Source: Symsagittifera roscoffensis
Lineage: Eukaryota > Xenacoelomorpha > Acoela > Convolutidae
Assembly: GCF_963678635.1 (NCBI RefSeq)
Contig: NC_087069.1
Location: 15,538,660 to 15,602,659, forward strand
Length of the DNA stretch: 64,000 nt
Reading direction: 5' to 3'
In this document: in pieces, positions 35,688 to 47,800 of the stretch
How the letters are laid out: every line of letters begins with the position of its first letter
Position numbering within the stretch: the first letter of the stretch is position 1
The notes under the pieces: model-generated
The model's input: only the letters and a program-made list of their open reading frames with translations
The model's database searches: none
What the model was told of the DNA's origin: nothing
Position numbers and translations under genes: made by a program

Positions 35688-35861
35688 TCATTCGATCTTC
35701 TCGACTGGTTTCGAGGCGAGTATTTGTGAGAATGCATTCTTGACTGCCGGGGGCATTTTGTCTAGGGTCGCCTGAATCTTGGGCTCTACTCCCGCGTAAG
35801 CGTCATTCATCGCCTGCTTCACTTTCTTCACCAATTCGCCCACCATTTGATCCACGAAGTG
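35688..35861 (-). CDS. RTN: Reticulon last exon (C-terminal tail)
   Basis: 58 codons including stop, after a TTTCTAG acceptor in phase 0. Begins HFVDQMVGELVKKVKQAM, matching the conserved segment after the second hydrophobic hairpin, and ends KPVEKIE. Confidence 0.85.
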   Translation of the reverse strand, partial: HFVDQMVGELVKKVKQAMNDAYAGVEPKIQATLDKMPPAVKNAFSQILASKPVEKIE

Positions 35862-38800
35862 CTAGAAAAAAAGAAATTTGAAAAAAGTTGAATATATCAC
35901 TAATAAGAAACCAAGTTGTTGTTAATGTTTTTAGCCCCACATTTATTTTTAGCTCCGGATAGCAGCTCTTAATTTGAAACTAGAAATTAAATTCTGAAAT
36001 AAATCTTAATTATTACCACTATAATATCAAGAAAGAAAAAATTTGATTATAATTTACAAAACTAATTTAAAAAACCCTTCTTGAAAAAATAAACAAAAGG
36101 GCAATTAGCTGAATATCGGGTGCGCATAGAAAAGTTGAAATTGAAAAATATTTCGAAAAACAATTAATAGCAACAGTCAAAATTAATTTGCGCTTTTTAA
36201 GCATACCAATATACAGACGAAACCATGAAAAACCAAATTCTTCTTATATGCGATAATTACATCTCGCACCTTGTTTTTTCTCAAAGTGGATCTTTTGAAT
36301 TGTTTACTTTTGATTGTTTATCGAACTTTTTTGCTTTTTGGTTACCTTCAACCCATCTGAAGTTACCATACAATACACGTACCTGATTCTTCTCATACAG
36401 GACTGGAACTGTGAACAGACCAACCCAGGCTGAAACAATTTAAGACAGTTCACACTTTCAGTTTCATGTACTATTACAAATCAATGTTTTTACAGAAGCC
36501 TTAAATGTGATCGATTTCATCTTCGCTACAAAATTGATAGTGAATGTTTTTAATACAAATGGTTCCATCTTTTTAACCCACTGTGACAATAAGAAACTTT
36601 AATGCTACAAGCTGGAAGTTGTGACAGTGCTTATTACGTGAACGATGTAAGCGAAGCGAAATATCAGATGAGGGATTTTTGATACGAGTGGCTCCCTAAT
36701 CTAACAGCCATGATGACTGATTGGTTGGTTGGTTACTCACTGAGCATAACTAGACTGAGTGCATTGAAGCATGCTCCGATGTAAGTCAGCAGCCACATCA
36801 TCACTCCGAACTGAAACAAAGAAACAGACAAACTAAATCAAAAACCATCTGTGGAAATTCAGGTTAAGTTTATTTACAAAAAGCTGGGCTGTTTTTACTT
36901 ATCCCCCAAAATTAAATCCCTATAAATGACTAAGTCATCGTAATACGTAAATGGTCCACGTATTCTTAAGAGCATTTCAAGGTGATTTTTAAAAAGCTTA
37001 GAAATTCCATTCAGTTATACAATAAAGTGTCTACATACTTTAGCTGAGTCGAGTATGTTCTCGATGAGTATGATTGCCCTGGCCCTGATCACGAATCGAT
37101 TGAAGGGATCACACAGAGGCTCCAGTAGAGAGGAGAGTCTAGCCGGCTTCACAGTCAAGTCCAGCTCCAACAGGGCCCTAAATTCACACAGACTGTACTA
37201 CTTTTCAATTAGCGTTTGAGCGTTTCACCGTGCAGCTCCTTCTTTGACAGTTTTTTTTTGTTCTGCGCGTCTCAATTAAAAGGTTGGTGGTTCGGAGCCG
37301 AACATGATCCCAGATCATTAGTAGAGGGTGATTCAATTTACAGCTGAGAAAAATAAACAAAAACTTCATGTTTTTCCTCATCATGGTACAGCAGCGGATC
37401 GTCATCAGGATTTTCAATTCTTTAAAACGGTCTCCAAACTTATGTAGAAAGCATTTACATAACTTTAACATATAGAGGTTGGCTAATTCAACTTACCGCC
37501 GGAAAAACCATGGATATTAAATACGAAGCCAGAAAATCTGTGCCAGAAAATAAACGTCCTACAGTAATATAATATAGACAAGACTACTCATTATTTTTGG
37601 GTCACAAGAAATTCGTAATGACAGAATCATTCTTATTTATAGACATCGATGACCAATAATAGATGTAGCTGGTTGTATTACCCGAGCCTTTCATGTATTT
37701 TAACTCCTTAAAACGGTATCGATTCGCCTTCGGATTTAGTTCAGCATCAAACGTCGGAGTTCATCTAATTTTAACCTAATATCGATTTTAAACTCAAACA
37801 CATGCCCACATCATGATACTATATTTAGAGGCTTTTACGCATCTTTTTTGCATTCAATTCTCCTCAGAACAAGTCACGTGATTTAATACCATTTCAGCAC
37901 AACGTGCCGCCATTTTTACTCTATCCTCTTTTCTGATTGGCTTCCATTCACGCGGTTGATTCCTTAGACAGGCGGTCATGTGATTTTGAAGAAATAACCT
38001 GGCGGATGGTAAATGGAATTAGACTTTGCTTTGCAAGGTAAGGCAAAGTGGCTGCAAAGTTATTAATTCATTTTTCCATGAAAAAAGTGTGAAAATATCA
38101 GATAAGTTTCAATGCAGAAATAGATTTAACGACTTCATTTCCAAAATTGCATTTTTTCTCAAATGCAAATTTGGAAATGTTCACTTCAGAAATGTTCATT
38201 TCAGTTATGATCAAATTCATAAATGATTACCGAGGTTCAGAATTCTTTTCCCTGATTTTCCGACAAGCAAGAAAACTGAGAGAGAACGCAAACAACTTTA
38301 GGGTCAATTTCAAGCAGAAATTACCAAATGAAAACTGGTTACATTCCATTTAACTTAGAAAAAAAACATCAAACCCAGTCTGCTTTTATACCAATTGGCT
38401 CATTGCACTAAGCGCCTTATTTTCTATTACTCCCAAAATTGGGAGTCTTAAAAATCTGCTTCAATATTCTCTCTCGCTGAACAAATAACTAAAAGGTGTA
38501 CATAATACATGAAAACATTATACCAATTCCATCACAGATGCAGGAAGAAATGTGAATTGTAAAACTGAAAGAGGAAATACGTGACCGATTGTTCACGGAG
38601 CTAAGGGCCAACAAGTGTCCCCTTTCTTATCATAAAACGGGAAGTTAAGCATGAAAAATGCAATGGAAAATAATAGGAAGTGAAGAAAAAAATTCTCATG
38701 TAGATAGAGCAAATTAGAAACATGGAGCGGGACAACAAAATTAATTGACGCATGGGATCAACCGTACAATTCCCCCCTAAGTGACCTACCGTGGAATGCC

Positions 38801-41800
38801 CTCCCCAAGCATGTATTAAATCTGAAAATTGATTTTGTATAAAATATGCATTTCAAAAATCGCGCATATAAAAATGGTTTCAACCTTTTTTGATGCGGGA
38901 TTGAACTTGTATTGCTGGTAATTGCTTAGAATGATTTTTCAATCAAATCAATTTTTTGTTTTGTTTTTTGTAAGTTGCTGAATTTTTAATGAATATAGGC
39001 TATTCTCAAAGTTAGTCATGAAAAATCCATATTTTCCCCTGATTTGATTTGGCGGGGGGGGGGGGGGGGGGGGATTTACGGTTGATTTCTTGAAAAGACA
39101 TTGGGGTTCAACCTTCTTGTCATTTTAGCTTTAAATTTCACAAAACAATGTTAAAAGGACGACTCTTGAAAATTGCCGAACTAATGGAAAGCTTCTGTTA
39201 AAATTAAAACAAAATTATTTTCATTAAATGAATATTTTTCGCAGTATGTTGCTGTAAATATGCCGTCTTGTCTAGTACCAAAGCCTAAGTTACTAAGCCT
39301 GGAAGGATTAATAACTCACCCAGTAGTATGCGTTTGAATCTTCTAAACACTAGCAAGCAATATACCGGATTGATAGAGCATGCTATCAAGCCATTGAGCA
39401 AAAATGAAAATTTCTAAACTTACAATTACAAAAATTTTAGAGTTTGATTTCATAAATTTGTTTCGTATGAAGCAATACAATCTCCGGCGTGAAATAAGTT
39501 TTCAAAAACATTAATCGAGCGGAAAATAAGGTGAAAAAACTTAAGTAACCTCCCGTTGAGCCGAATACAGATATGTCATGAAAAACTGAAGCGCTTGTCA
39601 CAAAATTCTAAAATGTTCATCCTTTTGTTGTTAATTCCGAGGAATGGAGGTGCAAAAACTATGCTTCCCTTCAAACGACACACATATATGTCTGGAAGCC
39701 GAAACAACTTAGGCCGAACAAAGCTTTTAAACGAAAAAAATAAGAAGTCAGGGCTAGTAGTTTTAAATCATAACACTTGCAACTACAATAAAAATTGAAT
39801 ACAGTACAAAAATCTTGCGTTTGACATTTAGGCAACTGCGAGACAATTTGAATTTCTTATTAACTGATTCAAGTGATTCTGTTAACAAAATATTAACCTG
39901 AATAAAGCTTGTAATCACAAGCGTACAAAATGGTCAAAAACTAGATTTACCAATCTTTTCAAATATTTGTCTTAAAATATATTGAAAAAATCATTTCAGA
40001 AAAAGTGCCTATTATGAACGGAACAAATCATACGAAGCGGTAAAAAGGCAGTCTAGACTTGAAAATACACCCATGGAGCTTAATTTTTTGCTCATCAAAC
40101 GACGCAATATGAGGCCACTAAGCCCATATATTATAACGCTTGCTGATCGCAAGCGCAATAAGACGAAACCGTTTATGCCGAACGAAAATAACATAAAACT
40201 AAATGATACAACATTGGAGCTGACTTTTCAATAACATAAACCTATCAAACAGACAATTAGAGGCCAGCTAAAGCTGGAAATACCTGTTGGATAACTTTTG
40301 AATTTTTTGTATTGATGCGGAAGGACAAGGGTAATTTCAAAAACAGACCTATAGCAAAGAAAAGTAAGTCCCAATTTAATGACTTCAAAACCTATTAATT
40401 TCATCAACTAATTAAGTTTTCTTATAAAAATTGAAGCGATACAAGATCTTGTTAGGTTGACAGATACTTGAAATGTTGCTCATTACACTTGGTTGGGAAT
40501 TTTCGAGAGAAGTCAAGTTTCAAAATTGGACTTTTCCGAGGGTCATAACTTTGTGTAAAAAAAGTTGGACCTAACCGCTTTTACAGTGGAGCTCTCCAAA
40601 CCTCGTTCTTCACACTGAAATCAATATCTCAGATTCGGGGAGGGGTAGTGTTTGAGAAAAAAAAGTTTCAAAAAAACAGTCAAAAGTCGACTTTTCCGAG
40701 GGTCATTTTTTTGGTGTAAAAATTAGGGTTTAGCCTCTAACGCAGGAAATCTTCTCACAACATGTCCCTTCGATTGAAACTAAAATCTCACATTTGGAAG
40801 AGTAGTTTGAGATAAATCAAAAAGTTTCAAAAAAACGGTAAAATCGAAATATTGACTTTTCTGAGGGCCATAAATTTTTTATATTTAAAAAAATTGGGCG
40901 TAACCGCTTGTGCACGGGAGCTTCCGACAACTTGTTCTATCCGTTGAACCCAAAATCTCAGATTTGGGAGCGCCGTTTTCGACAAAATATGAAAAAATTC
41001 AAAAACTTGGGTCAAAAATTCCCCCCCACACTTTTTCGAAGGCTGTTGAAAGCATTTAAGGTAAAAATAGACTAGAGGATTATGCAGGCACACAGTGGAG
41101 TGGGCGTACTTTCCATTGGTTTCAATTTTTTTGAAAATCGGCAGAGTAGTTTTCCAGAAAAACTAAACTTTAAAAAAAAGTGAAAAATTTTTCTAAAGCC
41201 TCTAAAAAAAATTTAAATAAAATATAAAAAAAATTAAAAAATTGTTCACATTCATTTTCATAAAACCTGAAAAAAAATAAAATCTGAAAAAAATCATAGC
41301 GACCGATATCAGAGTCTCCACTACGTTCATCGACTCTTAACAAGATCTGAAAAACTGCCATTTTTATTTTGGTAAAGGGTGACTGAATTAGGTAAAAAGC
41401 TTTAAAACATTAGAAGTAATAAGAGCTAAAATATCCTAGTCCAAAATTTCGTCCTATTTTTGTTAACCTTGCGCCGTGGGGTGTGAATTACGTTGTCACT
41501 GTGAGTTTAATTTCCCCAAATCCATCAATTTAGCTGACTGTGGCTAACTTGTCGCAAAATTTATTGTTAATCGCTAGCTTGCTCTTTGTACCCGATTCAG
41601 TTTGTAGAATTTTTTCTCTCCAAACTTGATATAATATATGCGAATATCTATTATACCTGAGAAGGTCAGACAAACTATTAGCTGTTGAACTGCATATGAG
41701 TCTTTAACCCCTATTAAAACTAACAAATGGTTCATTCAGCTACTTAAATTTTGCAGCTTCTCCTTAGAAACACTATGTCGCTGCTATATTATCATTGTTT

Positions 41801-44800
41801 CGTCACAACAACCACTACGTTCCTAAAAATGTACGCAAAAGCCAATTTTCAGACAAAATTCAAGTCTCAAGCTGGCCTGAATATTCGAAGTTGCAAGCAA
41901 AATGTGTTCAAAACCGGCAGTGTTCTTTTTTTATTAATTCAGTTTTTCCGAACTTTTTCCAACTTATTTTAATGCAAGTGATTATTAATAATACCTGAGA
42001 GGGTGTGAGTCTTTGCCGGCATTGGGATTGTTAGTGGCGGCTGTTGACTTGGATATGGATCCGTGTATGCGTCTGTAGACAGTGAATGCGGCCGAGAGAG
42101 CTAGGAGGAGGAGGGTGCTGTAGGCCACTATGCTGATTAGGGAGAAGGAGGCGAAGCAGACCAGGAGGGCGAACACTGACAGTGACAGCACTGCTGTCTT
42201 CTTGGGGCTCTCCCAGAACACCAGCTGCACAACTGCAAACAGACCAAATTGTGTTATTCGTGAGCTCTAAAGTGGGTTCTGTGAACTGCGCTCTAAAAGC
42301 CGTAAGCTGGAGAGCGTATTTAACGAATCAACCAATGTGAAAGGTTTATATTCTACCGTAACACCAGCTGCACAACTGGAAATGACAAAAACCATAAAAT
42401 TTGAATTTTCAAAAACGAACATATTACAAATTTTTTCGTAGAAAAATTTTACAATTTCGTTTGAGGCGGTCAAAATGCACAAGGCAAGCCGAGTGATGCC
42501 TCAGTCTAACGTTCTTTCTAACATAGATTTTAACAACGTAATATAAGCTAAATCATAATCTAGTAATTTAAGAAACACCGGTATCTAAACGCCATGAGCT
42601 CAAGAGCGGAGTTAACGAGCCAACCATTGTTGAGGGAATTTATTTTATCGGAACACCAGCTGGTTAAAAGAACGAAACCAGACAAGCTAACCTTAACACA
42701 CTAGGGCCGAGCTCATTTTTTTTATTCATTCAAATGAAACGCAAATATTATTAGACCCTTAAAAACACTCACAAACACACTTTAGCATCTTCAAGCCGTA
42801 GTCTTAATTACCTAGTTTCAAAATGAGTCATCTCCTAATTCTACCTTTAAACATCCTACAGCTTCCTTTAAGAAATTCAAAGCATGATATTTTAAATAGC
42901 AGTATACCAAGCTAGCACTACGCTCTACTTTGAATTAAATTACGACAAGATACGGATTATCTCTATTGATTTTTTCATCTCTTTGCCTTCTTTCTTTTCA
43001 CTGCTCCGAAGAAAACCCATACAGTTAGTTGGTAAATGAATATATAATGCATGTAGTTAAAAATGAAGTTAACTAAAGCATTGCGCATTAAAAACCAAGA
43101 GCTCAAAAATCGTACGATTGAAAACAACCAATCTTTAAATACATGCTTAACTTATATGGCGCCAAGCAATTAAGCTACATAAATGCTTTTCAAGTACCAG
43201 AGCCCAAAATTAAAAAAAAAATGCCACAACTTAATGTATACTATGTGGCAGGCGCGGATCTAGAAATTTCTCGAGGAAGGGGGGAAATAAAATTTTGCCG
43301 ACCTTTTTTTAGGTTGACTAAATTGATTTTTTGAGCTCTCCCCAACTACTATAAGGACCCTATTTTGATCAATTTTTCTGCGCCGCAGGCGAATTTCTGA
43401 AAAAAGGCCCAAATAGACGTTTTTAGGCACTTTTTGGAAAATTTCGACCAAAAAATCGCGTTATTTCGGCGCGCGCTCCCCCCTCAAAACTAGTACAGAT
43501 TGGCGCCAAAGGTCAATCAGCCAAAAAATGGATATCTGAAAATAGTACAAAGGGGTATCTCTGAAAATAGTCCGCCCTCCTCCCAAATCCGCATCCGCTA
43601 CTGCTATGTGGGTTTGAACATCCATTAACAAATTACCCATTTTTGAAATTTCATCAGTTATCACGATGCATAGATGAACTAAAAATTTCTAATGAACCCA
43701 ATGCATTAAAAATATCCAAGCGACCGCCTAATATATCATCAGGGGATCACAATGACATTTTATTAGACCCATAATTTATCACTACTCTTTAAGCGAACTT
43801 CATTCGAGCGGTCACATTTTACTGCAAGAAACCCATCGCGATCCAATTCCCAGGTGATTTATGTTAGAAGGGTGGGCGGAATTTACAAGACATAACCGAG
43901 CACGCTTTAATGACAAAGGGGATACACTTCAAAATTAGCTATGCGGTTGATATTTTACGAGTAATTTTTCGTATTAAATAGGAAACTTATAAGCAAAACA
44001 ACACATCATATACAAAGTAAAGAGGAAATACACATTTTGTATTTTTTCATTATATCGAAACTTGTCAGGGCAAAAAATTACCTCGTCTATAAGAATCTGC
44101 TGAACATTATATTTCTTTGCCCCCAAAAAATGCTAAATATTGTATACTTTCTTATTAACTCTAACAGCAACAGGAAAAGCCATCGAATTTCATTTGGAAA
44201 AAATTTCAATTTCTTTTGATCCACACAAAAAAAACCTAGAAAACAACTACCCAGGGGAAATAAAAACGGGTTATGTTTTTGAATGGATACGAATACAGGT
44301 ATTGTTTTTATCGTTTTTAAGAGTGTAAAAGCCAATAATGATTAGCCCAGAGGGATCAAGCGGTCAGCGTTCGAATCTCAAAATGTCCAGCCATCTGGAC
44401 TTTATTAAAATGTTCCATAAAATTCCCTTTGAAGGTCAGGCAAAAACATGTTCAGTATTATAACTAATAAAAAGAAAATTATTTTCATTTCAAATACTTC
44501 GTCGGAGAGAAAAAGTCCAGCTTTCAAGTTCGATCCAAGTTGCCAACAATTAGTTCTATATTATAATCCAACAAGGCTGCTTGTACCAATGCGAAGCCTT
44601 GAAGGTTCCGATTGACTTTTGAGATCTATGGAGCAGTTATTGCATGAAAAAATTTAATGAAATAATAATGAAAACAAAACTTGAGATTTTTTGTGAAAAA
44701 TCATCCCCCCGCACGCCATTTAAAGTACTAAGTGATAGATTTAGCTCCTAGTAACAAATCAATTATGGCAAATAAACTACTTTCTTCAAGCAATTTGGAA

Positions 44801-47800
44801 CGATTTCTAAGACGGATTAAATCTCCGCTTACGCGTTAGTAGCGCGAAATATATCGCGGGTTAATTGTCCCAAATTGGCCAAAATGGCAATTTTTAAACC
44901 CCCATAACTTTAACAAAATGATCACAGGTGAAATATCTTTTCAAATTTAAGCTTGGGACAACAGAAACTTTTGAATGATATTATTCGTCAAAAATTTTTT
45001 TTTCATTGTTTCTTCATTTTATCCCCCACACGCTATGTAAAAAAACTAAGGGTAAATTTAACGTCCCGTATTGAGATAATAGGATTAAATTGTTGGCCTC
45101 AATTAAATTTGGAACGCTTTAATTCGCTTCTTACGCGTGTTATAAGTAAGGAATATATCGCACTTTAATTATCCCAAATTGGCCAAATTAGCAATTTTCA
45201 AACGCCAGTAACTTTACGAAAGATCACAGGTGAAATATCTTTTTAATTTTGAGCTTAGGATAACAAAATCTCTCAGATGGTATAAAAAATTTGTCAAATA
45301 CGCTTAGTTAACAAGTCGAAAATTGACTGCATAAAAAAAACAACACCAAACGTCAGTATTCCTCACTTTCTTCCAAAAATTCAAATGACATCAGGCGACA
45401 AAAATTGGCAAACGAGTCGTTTGGCTGTTTTTTTTTCTTAAAAAGAGTGACTTATCACAAAACCTGAACATTATAACTTATTCTCATATAAAAAGAAAAT
45501 GTGCTAGAGAAATTGCCCTAATGCAAACTGCCCTAGAGGAAAACAAATTAAATTCTAGAATACTATATTTATCCAACCTCGCCAAAAGTAAGTAAGTCGA
45601 CTATGGAGCAACTGAAACCAGAAATTTGGAATAAATTATCCTATTTTTTGAAATTTAAAACAAAACAGTTGTAGTTAAACTGCGATGACACATGCATGAA
45701 AGATAATTTTAAGTTCTTCCACCATAAAGCTAATTGCGTAAACAACAGAGAGTATGTAAGGTTTAATCAAATTCATATGACAAAAAAACAGTCTTTCAAA
45801 TCTCAAGATAACATTGCTCACCACGCTTAAGACAACTCACTTCGGTGATGCAATTAAAAAATGACAACGGTTTTTGTTCTTACTGGTGATTCTGAAAACA
45901 TTATTAACTCAAAATACGGAAAATAATTTAAGAAATGTTTCCAACTTTGCTTATTGAAAGGGTTAGAATCAGCTCCACTTCCCGAAGTTTGAATTTAAAG
46001 ATTCCCAAATTATTTTTTTTAAATCAGCACGTTTTGCAAATTGTTAAAACTCAGGTCGCCTGAAGAAGAGAGACTAATTAAAAATCTGTATACTTACAAT
46101 CAAGGCTGCATCCGTTGAACCAGTCTCGGGGACCTAAACATAAAGAAAAACAATATAATTCGAGTTAACCGAGGTAAGAAGCCGACATGAAATTGAGATG
46201 AAAGCTAGCAAAAAAACGTCCTTGATTTCGTTTTGAAAACCCACTGAAAATTTTGCACATGGTGCGATGAGAGAACTACACGGAAACGTAGAAAAAATAT
46301 ACTTTGGCAGATTTGACAACACTTGTCTTCAGGGCGCATTTAGGTTTTCCTTGTGGGGTCAGGTCAATTAAAAAAAAATTGAAAATTTTATCCTTTTATT
46401 TAGATTTTCCGAGCGCTCTCAGAACACTATAAAAAGCGTTTTTTGTAGACAAAAAATGCGCCGCAGATAAATTTGTGAGAAAAAGGTCAATAAGGCCGTT
46501 TTTAGGCATTTTTTGGAAACTTTCGGCCGCAAAATTGCGTTATTTCGGTCCGCGGGTCAAAGGCGCCTTTAGAGTAACTTACAAAATGGATGACAAATAA
46601 AAACACACAGGGTTACCCCCCCCCCCCTCAAAGCGCCCCTGTTTGTCTTCGAAAAAAAATCAATCGGGTAGCGTTAATTTACTATGAGTATTTTAGCACC
46701 TTTTTGGAATCAAACTTTCACAATTCAAAAGACCGCAAAAATTTTTTCTTCTTCATTTTTATAGAAAAATTGTTTTTCAATTAGCTTTTTTTTAGCATGG
46801 CTGTCGAATATACCGAATACCAAGTTTTGTGTTCAGCTACTTTTATTACACCAAGTCGAAAAAAATGACACTTATTTGGAAAAACTTATTTGTATTTTTT
46901 AAGACTATGGTCGGAACATTCTGTTCTACTTGCACAGTAACCGGCTATCCTTGTTTTGGTTTGTATCTGATCAGAGGTGGATCTAGGATTTTGCAGAGAG
47001 GGGTTTTTAGTTCGACCAAAGCGATTTGCCAAGGTCTCTGAAAACACTATAAGAGGCATATTTTGTGAAATTTAACAAAAAATGGACCAAAAAGGTCGTT
47101 TATAGATGTTTTGGGAACACTTTAACCAAAACATAGCCAATCTAAGATTGGAAAAGAGTAATGAACGCAAGTAAACATAAGGAAAACACTGACTTTCTCA
47201 AAAAATCCCAGCTGTCGAATTTCAAAGAAAAAACAGATGCCCTTTAAGCTCTTTGAATTTCTAGAATAATTTATGATTGGCGCTTTTTTGCTAACATGAA
47301 CCCAACTTGAGAAAACTGGATCAATAAGTAAAGTTTTTATTCCGCTGGGAAATCTTAAAAATAAATTCCACTTTCGAAACTAGCAATAGTTCACGTTTTT
47401 CGCATTATTTCCACATTCGTATTTGGAGAGTGATTTTTAGGTCACTTTCAGCAGATGAATTTCAATTGAACTCAAAAAGCGCATTATACCAAAGTGCATC
47501 AATATTTTAAGACTTTTTCCTGAAAAAATCAGCAAGACTTATAAAACAGTCTTCACTGCGTTCATTACTTAAAAAGAGATGCGTTTCTTTAGCACGAGCT
47601 GTACCCACATCATCTGTAAACACGTTCATTTATACTGTAGAGATAAATGAGATCAAAACTTATGTGAGCCTGAATGTCCACACTTAAAACATACGTTTAG
47701 TCTATAACCTCGAAGACAGAAAACATAGAAAACGCAGAAACTTTAGCAATTAAATGTACCTTGAGAAACTAATATTTTGGTCTGCTGATTTCCATTCAAC

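Noticed and set aside
41751-41998. Plus-strand frames next to reticulon exon 3
   Set aside because: No motif; they lie in the intron just downstream of the minus-strand exon.
44344-44378. tRNA-like A-box (TAGCCCAGAGGG) and B-box (GTTCGAATC) suggesting a tRNA or SINE
   Set aside because: The boxes are only about 23 bases apart and no cloverleaf or repeat copies could be seen.
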